From positions 1-27,183 of the forward strand of contig MLAK01000618.1 of the NCBI GenBank assembly GCA_001839685.1: a DNA stretch of 27,183 nucleotides. The letters run 5' to 3'. Positions within the stretch are counted from its first letter, which is position 1, and each line of letters starts with the position of its first letter. The notes below the pieces were generated by a model, which did not search any database, was not told the origin of the DNA, and worked only from the letters and a program-made list of their open reading frames with translations. The position numbers were made by a program, and so were the translations under genes. The DNA is from Tritrichomonas foetus (Eukaryota > Parabasalia > Tritrichomonadida > Tritrichomonadidae). This document shows, in pieces, positions 17,934 to 27,183 of this stretch.

Positions 17934-20900
17934 ATGCGTGGAAGAGGTGGAAGAGGAGGCTGGAGTAATTCTCTAAGATCCCCACCCAGTGATTATCACC
18001 AACAATTGAACAACAACGATGATGATATTAACTTATATCTCGACAATTTGAGGTTGGCCTCACACCCTATTCAAGGGAGAATTAATAACGACAACAACAT
18101 TAATGTTCGTAATCAAACAGTTTATAGTAATCCAGATACTCAACGAAATAATCGAATAAGGAGAAAAAGACCTAATCCCGATGAAGGATATAACGACCCT
18201 CCTAACTTCAATGAACTAGTTGCATGCGTCGAAGATGTAGTTGGAAGTCAAAATAGAGAAGCAATTAAAGCATCCCTTAGAAAATATAATTATCAAGTGA
18301 ATGATGTCACAATTGAACTCACTGATGCATCGAGTAGCTACAATATGAATTCTGGCTTTCAAGTAAGTCAACCACCAAACTATGGAAATATTTCAGAAAA
18401 CTACTATGAAAGAAGCATGAATCAAATTCCAACTCGATCACAAAATAATAATTATCAAAATGATAGAAGCTACAATTATAACAATATCCCACAAAGAGCA
18501 GTTTCCCAAAGTTCCCAACAAAATAATGACAGTATTAACAATAAAAATATTTCAGATTTTGATCGAAATCTGAATAATGAAAGGAAAGAAAGGCGTTATA
18601 ATCGAAATAACGATCGAAGCAATGATAGAAACAATAAAAACTTTGGACGAAACAATAGAAATCGAAACAATTACAAAGATAATGACGATAGAAATAATAA
18701 TATTTTCGATACTGATTCATATAAAAGTGAAAATGAAGAACAATTAAATGACAACAGAAATTCACGAAATAAAAATCGCGGAGGGGAAAAGCGAAATCCA
18801 AATAATGATCGATTCAAAGATGTTCATAAGAAAGAAATAGAAAGAAGAAGGAAAAATTACCAAGAAAGAGAGCAAAGGGCTGTTGAGTCTCAAAGAGATG
18901 TGTTTAGAGAGCTTAGATGTAAACAAAACCAAAAATTAAAAAACATTGATGATAAAATTTTCGCAGAAATTGATAAATTTGCTTTAATTTTTGACATTAT
19001 AATTCACAGCAATCCAAGTTCACCATTTGCTCGGGATGCATTTTTAGAAGTCTGTAATCTTTTTTCGATGCCTTCTTTAGTTGACTCACCTAAGCGAGAT
19101 AAAGTATTTTCAATTTATAGCTTGTTTTTCAAAGATGATAACTTTATCTTTTCTCCAATTTTTAGATTAATCATTTTGGATCTTATTGCAAATGATAGAG
19201 AAATTGATAAACTCAAAAAAATAATGACACTTTTGCAGGCTTTAATTCGAATTTCTAAAGCTAATGTTGAAAAACTTCGTAATGAATTGACACTTTTGGA
19301 AAACTTGAAAGACACAATTGGAAAAGGTTGTCAAATCATTGTAGATGAATTATTAAATGCTGCCCTTACAAGAGAAGATGATAATGAAATATTGGAAGCA
19401 ACAGTTGCACCAATTGCTGAAGAGCTATTCAATAAACCAGAAAAAATAAATAATAGTATTGAACGTTCTTGGAATACCATTGATGAATATCGTTCTGCAA
19501 TGGTTGGTCTCACGAAAGAAAACTTTTATCTTCCATTTAGAGAGAATTTAAATAAGCTTCTCACAGGAAAACTCGATCACAGAGATTTATTCCTTTATGA
19601 AAAAGTTTCTATTGCTTTTCGTCAAAACACTAATGATTTTAATTCTACTTTTCGAGATTGTAATACTTTTCTGACCTTCAAAATCCGAACACCATCAACT
19701 TGTAAACATCATTTACCTCCTCCTGATTGGAAGCGTACAGAAAGACTTGGAAATCGATCTTTACTTATTTTATCAACATCTCCTGAATGTAGAAAAATTG
19801 ATGCTGTTTGTAAATCTTGTGCTTGTGCAAGATCAATGAATGATAAAGAAGCAAGAAATCATATGAATATGCTGAATAATGGAATAGTGCCAGTTGTTCG
19901 ATTATCGGGTGAAATTGAGCCAACAAAAACTTATTATATGTTCGAACCATCATCAAGTTGGTCTGCTGTACAGCCAGTCATTCAAAGATTACTGAAAATG
20001 AATGCAACAACATTTCCACAGTGTTTAATGAATGCAGTTTTACAACATAATTTCAAAGATAATGCTGAACCTGAAAAATATGAAATTAGGACGCATATTC
20101 TTTTGAAAGATCCAATCGAACCAGAGTTAGAAGTTAATTATAGGAAAAGTTCAAATGATCATTTGGAATTTGATACATATACCAATGCTCAAAAAGATCA
20201 ACTTCTTCGTGTTGATCATGAGCAATATAAAGCTTTAAGATATGCACTTACTCACCAATTAACTCTTGTCAATGGTGCGCCAGGTACAGGAAAAACTCAC
20301 TTTGCACGTGAATATTTAAGAATGCTGTATTCAATCAATAATCCACGTCCAATTGTAGTAATTACATATACAAATCATGCATTAGATGCATTTTTAGAAA
20401 GTGTCGTTTCTTTTATTGATAAAAAAGACTTCATTCGTTGGGGTGGGCCAACTCGAACTGAAAATGTCATCATTTTATCACGGAAATGGAATAATAAGTT
20501 CTTTGAACATGATGTAAATGATATGCGTGATAAAATTGTGACAATGAGGGCACATTTAAAGAATTTATATAATATTCGTCAAATGGTTCATACAATTGAA
20601 GATAACTTAAGGAGCAATCCGCAAGATTTTAATAACTTTAAGACTTTAGTTAGTGTTATAAGTAAATTCATACCTGCTGCAAAAATTTTAGAAGAAAAAT
20701 ACCCACACGGATTCACTGATAAAGAGGCTCGTGACTTTTTAAATCTTCAAAAAAAGAAAAATAAAAAAATCATTCCTTGTCAACTTCCTGATGTAAATAG
20801 TGCAATGGAATGTTGGTTTAGAGGAAACGAGTTTTATAATAATCGAAATAGTCGACTTCGTGAAATTTTCAATCATAATCGTTTATCATCTGGTATTAAA

Positions 20901-23798
20901 ATTGAATACACTAATAAGTTCAAAGGCTTGAAAGATGGAGCAGATGAAGACGATGAAAATATATTTACTGATGAAGAAGAGGAAGAAGAAGAAGAAGCCA
21001 ATGATGACCAAACTGATCAAGTTTTAGAAAATGATGTTGAACAAGTTATTCGACCACATCCAGAAATCACTTTAGTTTCAAATGATAAAGATTCTGATGC
21101 AAGAGATATTGATACTGAAGAAGAAGAAGACGATGGCGATAAATTGTATGGTGATGAAGATATTCTTGCTATGACTGAAAGTTCATTCTCTGGCTCAAAT
21201 GTTGGGTCATTAATTCCACCTGCATATGCAGATGAAATTCAAAAGTATTTTGAAGAATTAGTAAATAGTCCATCCGAACCAGAAAATGCCATTTATGTCT
21301 TCTTGATCAACATTAATGATCCATTAACTCGAATGATTAAAAACTTCGAAGAAAAATTAGAAGTTGAAGAAGGTCACTTCAACAATTTGGAAACAAGATC
21401 AAGTGGAAACTACTTAAGAGGAATGAAACTTATTGCAATGACATCAACTGTTGCTAGTGTTAGAAAAGAAGCTCTTGAAGTTGCAGGTTGTGAAATTATG
21501 TTGATTGAAGAAGCAGGAGAATTAACAGAAAGTATGACAAGTTGTATTCTTCCTAAAACATTGAAACGATTGATATTAATTGGTGATTATCAACAACTTC
21601 GACCAAAAGTTGAACATCAATTGACATTCAAACCTTATCATTATGATATTTCATTATTTGAAAAATTAGTTGTTAATGCGAAAAGTCAAAAAGCAGATTG
21701 TTTATTTACATTATCAGTTCAACGAAGAATGCATCCAGATATTTGTAATTTAGTTCGAAATGTTTTCTATCAAAATGGAGGAGGAGGAGAAAGAATTGTT
21801 GATGATGTAACAACTAATGAACTTGGAATTCCATATGGAATTCCTTATCGTGTTCGATTTTTCATGCATGACTATAAACAAAGTGTATCAACAGGTAGAA
21901 GCTATGAAAATCCAGAAGAAGCCAAATTTTGTGCAGCTTTAGTTCCATTCTTCATTTGTCGTGGATATAAACCAAGTGATATTACTATTATTTCTTTATA
22001 TAAAGGTCAACGTTTCGCAATTGTTCGAGAACTTAAATCATTATATGATACGTTTTCATTAAGTAGTAGCAGTCGATTATTTGATTCATTTGGAGGTGCC
22101 AAACCACATCAAATCAAAGTTGTCGTTTTAGATAACTTCCAAGGTGAAGAAAACAAAATCATTATTGTTTCAACAACAAGATCAGATAAACCAGGTTTCG
22201 TTAAAAATCCGAATCGTGCTCTTGTTACTCTTTCCAGAGCAAGAGAAATGCTAGTTGTTGTTGGAAATAAAGAAATTTTTGGTGTTGAATCCAAAGATCA
22301 AATGTGGAGTAAAATTTCCACAGTAGCACAAAATTTGAACAAGTTTTGCTATTCAGATATCACTAGTGGTGAAGGCGGTATTGCTGTAAATTCATGTAAA
22401 CATCATAATCCTGGAAATGCAACACCAAATTACTTAAAAGATACAAAAGATATTTTAAGATATCGTTTTTCATTTTGTAAAGAGAAATGCAACTTTGAAC
22501 TTCCTTGTGGACATCGCTGTAAGTTGACTTGTCATTGTCATGCATTCCCACCAACAGTTGAAGAACATGAAAACTATTGTTGTCCTTATTCATGTATGAG
22601 AACATGTACAAATGGTCATCAATGTAATTCAACTTGTGGTTTATGTACCAAGAGAGGTAAATGTCCACCTTGTCGTGTTAAAATTCAATATACTTTTCCA
22701 GATTGTGCTCATACTTCCGATGTTGAATGCCATTTAGTAACATCAGGAAAAGCTAAATGTAAGAGTATTTGTGGAAAAAGAGTTACTACATGTGGTCATG
22801 TTTGTCAACTTCAATGTGGACACAAAGGGGATTGTAAATGCAAAGTTGAAAATAAACAAACTTGTCCAAACTGTAACAGAGATTTCACTTATATATGTGG
22901 AGAACCAGTACAATGTAGTTATCGCTGTAATGCTGTTCTTGATTGTGGGCATACGTGTAGTGGAATGTGCCATCTTTGTTCAGAACGTAGAGCACACCAA
23001 CAATGTGAACATGATTGTGAATATAAATTCCCTTGTGGACATCGTTGTTCTCATAAGTGTAGTGATCCTTATCCTGAACATCATCATTTTTACTGCATGC
23101 ACAAAATTAATCACTCACATGGAAAACACAACAGGCCCGATGGAGAATGCGGTGAACCATTCATTCTTAATTGCAGCCGACTTTGCGAACATACATGTGA
23201 TGTTTGTAAACTGAAATGTCAAAAAGAATGTAGTCGTTCTTGTATTCCTAGATGTGAATGTAGATGTCAACTTAGATGTCATCAATGTGGAGCACAATGT
23301 CGTGCTCTTTCTGGCGAAACTTGTATCTTTTTCTGCCCGCATCATTGTAAAGAACCTGAACCTGAACCGAAAGATAAACTTGTTTATGTTTTTCATACAA
23401 AACCATGTCACTATATGCTGATTGACGATGCTCGTGAAGCAATCCAAAACCAGTATAATGCAATGATGAGGGGAATATCTGATGTGCCTGAACCAATTCA
23501 TCGTTTGACATGTCCTTACAGATTTAGACATGGTGGAAAATGCACAGAAAAAATTGTTGATTCTTGGTTGTTTGATCATGAAATTAAAGAAATTGAAAAT
23601 ACAATAAGAACAATTAAACAGAAATCAAAACAAATATTAGCTAGACCACCAGTTCTCGGTGAAAAGATGCAAACTTGGAAAGTAAATTGGTACAAATGCG
23701 ACTGTGGAGAAGTATTTTTCATTAAGTATCAAAATCCAGACAATATTTTGGTCACTTGTCCAAGATGTCACCGACAAACTGGAAGTATGTTTGAATAA
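17934..23798 (+). CDS. ZNFX1-like SF1 helicase with NFX1-type zinc fingers, copy B (intact)
   Basis: A 1954-residue homologue of ZNFX1, an RNA-binding helicase that in animals and yeast (Hrr1) works with Argonaute/RdRP small-RNA pathways or senses viral RNA. Order: RGG-type start (1-10); a UBA/CUE-like segment (about 92-131); a long Asn/Arg-rich low-complexity region (about 132-335); a conserved pre-helicase domain; Walker A GAPGTGKT (781-788); motif Ia TYTNHALDAF (from 811); an acidic insert with Glu runs and a YGDED box. Then motif II IEEAG (1191-1195), GDYQQLRP (from 1217), QRRMHP (from 1263), motif V DNFQGEE (from 1400) and motif VI (from 1428). Cys/His NFX1-type fingers fill about 1515-1805, and a terminal ribbon has CDC (1922-1924) and CPRC (1942-1945). 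The start is the ATG after TCACA. This is the intact paralogue of 11601-16673. The role in this organism is inferred from the family only. Confidence 0.93.
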   Translation: MRGRGGRGGWSNSLRSPPSDYHQQLNNNDDDINLYLDNLRLASHPIQGRINNDNNINVRNQTVYSNPDTQRNNRIRRKRPNPDEGYNDPPNFNELVACVEDVVGSQNREAIKASLRKYNYQVNDVTIELTDASSSYNMNSGFQVSQPPNYGNISENYYERSMNQIPTRSQNNNYQNDRSYNYNNIPQRAVSQSSQQNNDSINNKNISDFDRNLNNERKERRYNRNNDRSNDRNNKNFGRNNRNRNNYKDNDDRNNNIFDTDSYKSENEEQLNDNRNSRNKNRGGEKRNPNNDRFKDVHKKEIERRRKNYQEREQRAVESQRDVFRELRCKQNQKLKNIDDKIFAEIDKFALIFDIIIHSNPSSPFARDAFLEVCNLFSMPSLVDSPKRDKVFSIYSLFFKDDNFIFSPIFRLIILDLIANDREIDKLKKIMTLLQALIRISKANVEKLRNELTLLENLKDTIGKGCQIIVDELLNAALTREDDNEILEATVAPIAEELFNKPEKINNSIERSWNTIDEYRSAMVGLTKENFYLPFRENLNKLLTGKLDHRDLFLYEKVSIAFRQNTNDFNSTFRDCNTFLTFKIRTPSTCKHHLPPPDWKRTERLGNRSLLILSTSPECRKIDAVCKSCACARSMNDKEARNHMNMLNNGIVPVVRLSGEIEPTKTYYMFEPSSSWSAVQPVIQRLLKMNATTFPQCLMNAVLQHNFKDNAEPEKYEIRTHILLKDPIEPELEVNYRKSSNDHLEFDTYTNAQKDQLLRVDHEQYKALRYALTHQLTLVNGAPGTGKTHFAREYLRMLYSINNPRPIVVITYTNHALDAFLESVVSFIDKKDFIRWGGPTRTENVIILSRKWNNKFFEHDVNDMRDKIVTMRAHLKNLYNIRQMVHTIEDNLRSNPQDFNNFKTLVSVISKFIPAAKILEEKYPHGFTDKEARDFLNLQKKKNKKIIPCQLPDVNSAMECWFRGNEFYNNRNSRLREIFNHNRLSSGIKIEYTNKFKGLKDGADEDDENIFTDEEEEEEEEANDDQTDQVLENDVEQVIRPHPEITLVSNDKDSDARDIDTEEEEDDGDKLYGDEDILAMTESSFSGSNVGSLIPPAYADEIQKYFEELVNSPSEPENAIYVFLININDPLTRMIKNFEEKLEVEEGHFNNLETRSSGNYLRGMKLIAMTSTVASVRKEALEVAGCEIMLIEEAGELTESMTSCILPKTLKRLILIGDYQQLRPKVEHQLTFKPYHYDISLFEKLVVNAKSQKADCLFTLSVQRRMHPDICNLVRNVFYQNGGGGERIVDDVTTNELGIPYGIPYRVRFFMHDYKQSVSTGRSYENPEEAKFCAALVPFFICRGYKPSDITIISLYKGQRFAIVRELKSLYDTFSLSSSSRLFDSFGGAKPHQIKVVVLDNFQGEENKIIIVSTTRSDKPGFVKNPNRALVTLSRAREMLVVVGNKEIFGVESKDQMWSKISTVAQNLNKFCYSDITSGEGGIAVNSCKHHNPGNATPNYLKDTKDILRYRFSFCKEKCNFELPCGHRCKLTCHCHAFPPTVEEHENYCCPYSCMRTCTNGHQCNSTCGLCTKRGKCPPCRVKIQYTFPDCAHTSDVECHLVTSGKAKCKSICGKRVTTCGHVCQLQCGHKGDCKCKVENKQTCPNCNRDFTYICGEPVQCSYRCNAVLDCGHTCSGMCHLCSERRAHQQCEHDCEYKFPCGHRCSHKCSDPYPEHHHFYCMHKINHSHGKHNRPDGECGEPFILNCSRLCEHTCDVCKLKCQKECSRSCIPRCECRCQLRCHQCGAQCRALSGETCIFFCPHHCKEPEPEPKDKLVYVFHTKPCHYMLIDDAREAIQNQYNAMMRGISDVPEPIHRLTCPYRFRHGGKCTEKIVDSWLFDHEIKEIENTIRTIKQKSKQILARPPVLGEKMQTWKVNWYKCDCGEVFFIKYQNPDNILVTCPRCHRQTGSMFE
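21423..22031 (+). repeat. Tract near-identical to copy A (paralogue repeat, copy B side)
   Basis: Partner of 14334-14942. Bases 21423-21746 show no nucleotide difference from copy A, while the sequence just upstream is clearly diverged. See the findings for the two explanations. Confidence 0.85.
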
Positions 23799-23959
23799 GA
23801 ACCTTTCTAACCTAAAATTTCACATAATTGAGTATCATTTTGTCCTTTCTTTTTTCATTTTTGTTTCTGTTTAATGGTCTCTATTAATTCTTACAATCTT
23901 TCAGGAATTCTATCAAATGGAGGAAAAAAAAGTTTTTTTAATTCGATTTTTATTTATAT

Positions 23960-24460
23960 CTAGAAGATCAAATGCATGTCATTCCATTTGGCACCACCAT
24001 GACATGATGCAGATACGCCAATCTTTTTATATCCAAATTTTTCGTACCAATGAACAAGATGATCTTTACAGGTGAGAATTACTCCTTTCTTTCCAGTTTC
24101 TTTTGCCCACAAAATGTATCGTTCCATGAGCTTGGCACCAATTCCGCCTTTTTGGTGAGCTGGAAGGACATCTATACCGAAGACAGTTAAATATGATCCA
24201 TCCTTCTTGTGAAGTGATGTGTCATGATAAAGTTCATCAGGCAAATCTGGGATATCATTATTACAACCGTTAATAAAGCCAATTATTTCACCATTTTTGT
24301 CAGCAACAAAAAAATTCTCTGGAAAAGTGGAAAATCGAAGCTGGAAATCTTTCAACGGGCATGCCTCAGCAGCAGGAAAGCAAATCCCCTCAATTTCCGC
24401 AATTCTAGTGACTTCTTCGGGCCTTGCGTGGCGAATTACAACTTCAGCGGAGTCTGACAT
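23960..24460 (-). CDS. GNAT acetyltransferase, arylalkylamine N-acetyltransferase-like
   Basis: A 166-residue complete GNAT-fold enzyme. The acetyl-CoA loop is QKGGIG (103-108, Q/RxxGxG/A) after the strand YLTVFGIDVLP. The end CKDHLVHWYEKFGY (131-144) closely follows the vertebrate AANAT pattern CEDALVPFYQRFGF, placing Y139 at the catalytic tyrosine, and the N-terminal half has FPAAEACPLKDF and FFVADKNGEIIGFING. The two catalytic histidines of vertebrate AANAT are not at the matching positions (Thr92, Phe94), as in the non-vertebrate AANAT-like group. Likely reaction: acetyl-CoA-dependent N-acetylation of an amine; the substrate is unknown. The ATG at 24460 follows TCAAA by 7 bases. The gene reads less AT-rich than its surroundings and could derive from bacterial transfer, which I cannot prove. 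It converges with helicase copy B across 161 non-coding bases. Confidence 0.88.
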   Translation of the reverse strand: MSDSAEVVIRHARPEEVTRIAEIEGICFPAAEACPLKDFQLRFSTFPENFFVADKNGEIIGFINGCNNDIPDLPDELYHDTSLHKKDGSYLTVFGIDVLPAHQKGGIGAKLMERYILWAKETGKKGVILTCKDHLVHWYEKFGYKKIGVSASCHGGAKWNDMHLIF

Positions 24461-24726
24461 GTGGTTTGAATATTGTAAAATATAGAAAAAGTGGATTTTA
24501 AATACAATTCGGAAGACAGATTATTCAAAAAGTTTGTTTTAGTATAAAATTACTTCATTTCTTCGATAATATCCATAGAAGAAAATGGGTATTTTATGAG
24601 GATTACTTGGATTATCAATTGTTTCGCGTTCATTGCAATGCTTGAGTGAAGAAAGAATCTCATGTGTCATTCAGAAATTAACCGATGTTGTAAACAATAC
24701 AAAAAGTTGTTATTTTGGTCATTTTG
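24461..24726. other. Promoter-side spacer of the acetyltransferase gene
   Basis: Non-coding. TCAAA on the minus strand (24469-24465) lies 7 bases before the acetyltransferase ATG and may be a relaxed initiator. Nothing else was recognised. Confidence 0.45.
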
Positions 24727-24863
24727 GGCAAAAAAGAAGTGTTTAAACTCCAAGGCAACAATTCGTTAACAATTCTTAGAAGGCATGGTTCATACAGCAT
24801 TTGTATAATGAATTTTAATAAAATCTATCAGAAAATGCTAAGTTTAAACACTTCTGGCAAAAA
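24727..24863. mobile_element. MITE-like element, 121 bp, with 15-bp TIRs and 8-bp target duplication
   Basis: A perfect 15-base terminal inverted repeat, AGAAGTGTTTAAACT at 24735-24749 and AGTTTAAACACTTCT at 24841-24855, is flanked on both outer sides by the same 8 bases, GGCAAAAA (24727-24734 and 24856-24863). The interior (24750-24840) has no ORF. This is the structure of a non-autonomous DNA transposon. An 8-base duplication is typical of hAT-type elements; family assignment is inference, since the TIR was not matched to a known element. Confidence 0.7.
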
Positions 24864-24875
24864 TTCAAAAATCGC

Positions 24876-24911
24876 ATGATATATTTCAAATGATATTAAC
24901 TATAATATATG
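24876..24911 (+). repeat. Imperfect direct repeat, first copy
   Basis: Begins ATGATATATTTCAAAT and continues with an ATTAACTATAATATATG-like end. It matches 25059-25091 imperfectly and starts 13 bases after the MITE-like element. In such AT-rich sequence this could be chance. Confidence 0.4.
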
Positions 24912-26703
24912 CAATCTAAAAAAATCACGAAAAACTGGAGATTATTGGATATAACCAAAATATATATGATTTGTGTTCCCAACTCGTAAATTTCAAATTC
25001 TATATAATGTTAATGAAAATATTGTAAAAAGTGCATACACGATTGATGCGGTGATTTTATGATATATTTCAAATTAATAACTAAAATATGACTAATAAAA
25101 TCATTTATTGCTCATTTGGTTGAAATTTTATTATTTGACAGTGAAATAAGTGTTTTTTATAGCTGTCAGTCGTTTTATGGATATATAAATAATATATTTC
25201 ATAAATCATTAAAATTTTTTAATTTGGATGTCTTTTTATGTGATCAAAGATTCGAATATAATGTAATAGGTTTTATCAAAGAATATATTCTTTTTATTAA
25301 AGATATATAAAACTAAATCATTGATGGAAAATTAAGAAAACCATTTATTAGCATGTATATATCCCATTTTTTCATCTGTTTCGTAAAATAATCTTCACAA
25401 TTTTCAAATAAAATAATTATTTCCCCACAATTAATTACGGTATATTATCGAATAATTTTCTTTAGATTACAGAAATATTTTTCATTGTTATTCATTATTT
25501 CATCTTATAATTCAATATACAATCTTAAAAACCTATTTAATAATAAATACCATCTCAAAATAAGCCTCTACATCTCAATGATGATGTTTGAATACATCTT
25601 AATGATGAAGTAAGTTTCTTTGAAAATATAATGCTTTATTAAGAAATTTTTCTATGTTAGTGAACTTTTTCTAATAGTTTTTCAAAGATGTCCCAATACA
25701 ATACAGGATTATCTGGTTCTGGAGTTGAATCGTTAATATCTCTAGAATTATTTGCATATAATACTATCTTTGGATTGGTATGGATAAAATTATTATGGTT
25801 TTCATAAATTGTGTCACTCAATTTCATTGTTTTTTAAAAATGATATATTGGGGAAGAAATCTAATATATATGAAATAGAAAGATATATGAACCATAATTT
25901 TTGCGTAATAAGGCTTATAAAACAAAAATCCAACAAAAAATATAATGAGGGAAGTGAATTATTATACTGAAGGAAATCAATTTAGATCTTCACTGTGAAG
26001 ATAATGATAGAAAGATATTCACTCCCATCAAGTTCAATTTGAATCCACACAATAAAAATTGGGGAAATGAAAATAATGGAAACTTTTTGAAGCTCATTGT
26101 CGAAGAATTGAATATACGCAATATCGGTTGATTCAATATGCTTGAATAGTCATTGAAATTGTGATATGAGAGAGATGTATACAAACCAAATAGTCTTAAC
26201 GTACGAAATCACTAAAATGATCCTTATCATCAGTATTACTTAATACCATCAGTCAAAAATCAAAACCCAAATAGCTAAAAGAATGACGAAAATTTCCCTT
26301 ATCGCAAACTTCGCAAATGGCCGAATTCAAAAATATTTCGAAAATGATTCTGAAGAAGCTATTGTTTCAGTTTTCGGGTGATAAGTCTTTCAGTCAATTG
26401 TTAAATCTATTTTTTATAGTTATGAGCCATATTTATTCATAGTTTTGAAATTTTGCAACAATTAAACCGAAAAAAGAGCGATTTTGGAGAAAGCCTAAAA
26501 AAAAATTGTGAGAAGCTTTTTTTCCAAGAATCACAAAGATTATAATACTGCTTCCCATAATTCTATTTACACTTCTTCTATCGATTTTTAATTAAAAATC
26601 GCGAAAATTTTGATAGTTTTAACTCAGTGATGTTGAATTAATTCAATTTCCATTTGACAAATATGAATGTATTGAAATCTTTTCTGTCATAAAATTTTAG
26701 TAT
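24912..26703. other. Long non-coding AT-rich region
   Basis: No supportable gene. Open frames at 25116-25310 (+) and 25990-26184 (-) are short, low-complexity and without recognisable domains. A minor direct repeat with a 24-base period (ACATCTCAATGATGA at 25570, ACATCTTAATGATGA at 25594) is present. No RNA gene was recognised. Confidence 0.55.
25059..25091 (+). repeat. Imperfect direct repeat, second copy
   Basis: Begins ATGATATATTTCAAAT like 24876-24911, then differs by a small deletion and substitutions. The significance is uncertain because of base composition. Confidence 0.4.
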
Positions 26704-26964
26704 ATGAAGAAAATAGACTGGCAGTCCTCAACAGCACATTCTCAAGCAGGGATACAGATACAACGATTGAAAGACCAAATCAAGAAAAATGGAATCCAAT
26801 ATGTTTTTTTCCAGACTCGATGCCAAGTGAATTTTCTGATGACTCGCCATTTAGATGGCAAAACATTCGTAATCTTCTCATTGATGCCTAAATTTTTTTT
26901 ATTTATATCAAAATTATTAATATTTTTTTTATACTTCATTTTTGTATTTTGGAAAACATTATAA
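26704..26964 (+). CDS. Unassigned small ORF or gene relic
   Basis: An ATG-initiated 86-residue frame that I cannot assign. The first about 60 residues (starting MKKIDWQSSTAHSQAG, with a Cys/Arg-containing middle and TRHLDGKT) have normal protein-like composition, and the underlying DNA to about 26885 is visibly less AT-rich than both flanks. The last about 25 residues turn into a Phe/Leu/Ile-rich run encoded by very AT-rich DNA, as if the true frame had been lost. This suggests the 5' end of a decayed gene or transposon remnant rather than an intact gene. No initiator-like motif was found close to the ATG. Confidence 0.3.
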   Translation: MKKIDWQSSTAHSQAGIQIQRLKDQIKKNGIQYVFFQTRCQVNFLMTRHLDGKTFVIFSLMPKFFLFISKLLIFFLYFIFVFWKTL

Positions 26965-27183
26965 TTTTCGATGGAGGGTCATATGATAATAAAAAGCACG
27001 ATTTATGATAAGAAATAATCAAGATATTAATGCTATAAAATCACTTTTTATCTCAATAATTCTCAGAAATTTCTGTGGGGTTTATTTTTTTCTCACAATT
27101 TTTTTTTGGATTTGGTTTTCTCTGTATCTTGATTTTTAAATTATAATATTTATATATTATTAATAGGATTACAATTAAATAAT
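26965..27183. other. Non-coding end of the window
   Basis: Very AT-rich, with a short palindrome CAGAAATTTCTG at 27064-27075. No gene was seen. Confidence 0.5.

Noticed and set aside
17681..17968. 95-codon ORF overlapping the start of helicase copy B
   Set aside because: No recognisable domain, overlaps a certain gene in another frame, and consists largely of AT-rich spacer.
26281..26330. TGACGAAAATTT...GAATTC resembling the TOR/kinase upstream element
   Set aside because: The core differs (TGACGAA, not TGACGGA), the spacing is much longer, and no clear gene follows at a matching distance.

Overview
The window looks like nuclear DNA of a parabasalid protist, most likely a trichomonad close to Tritrichomonas; the species is inferred, not proven. 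Supporting signs are the very AT-rich sequence, long uninterrupted (intronless) eukaryotic genes, and short spacers. Several starts also carry a TCA(Y)(W) initiator-like motif 10-14 bases before the ATG, as in trichomonad promoters with very short leaders. There are no bacterial operons, Shine-Dalgarno sites, tRNAs, rRNAs or CRISPR arrays.

Layout: (1) 597-7349 (+), a full-length TOR kinase of the PIKK family, with HEAT repeats, FAT, a shortened FRB, the kinase domain and FATC. (2) 7620-8615 (-), a small Ser/Thr protein kinase of CAMK/AMPK-like type, convergent with TOR. (3) 9906-10958 (-), an unassigned type I membrane glycoprotein. (4) 11601-16673 (+), a ZNFX1-type (NFX1-type zinc finger) SF1 helicase, copy A, cut by an in-frame TAG at 12843-12845 into an N-terminal ORF and a helicase/zinc-finger ORF. 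(5) 17007-17471 (+), a compact BAP31-like ER membrane protein. (6) 17934-23798 (+), the intact paralogue, copy B, 1954 residues. (7) 23960-24460 (-), a GNAT acetyltransferase resembling arylalkylamine N-acetyltransferase. (8) 24461-27183, mostly non-coding AT-rich DNA with a 121-bp MITE-like element and an unassigned coding-like relic near the end.

The most interesting part is the ZNFX1-like tandem pair around the BAP31-like gene. ZNFX1 and Hrr1-type helicases work with Argonaute/RdRP small-RNA pathways and antiviral sensing in other eukaryotes, so this may be an expanded RNA-surveillance locus. The copies are clearly diverged over most of their length. They nevertheless share a 324-bp tract with no nucleotide difference, followed at once by a patch of scattered N calls, which points to recent gene conversion or to collapse of paralogous reads in assembly. 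TOR and the neighbouring kinase are unrelated in function to that pair, but they share a similar upstream element (TGACGGA followed by GAATTC) in the same orientation relative to each gene.
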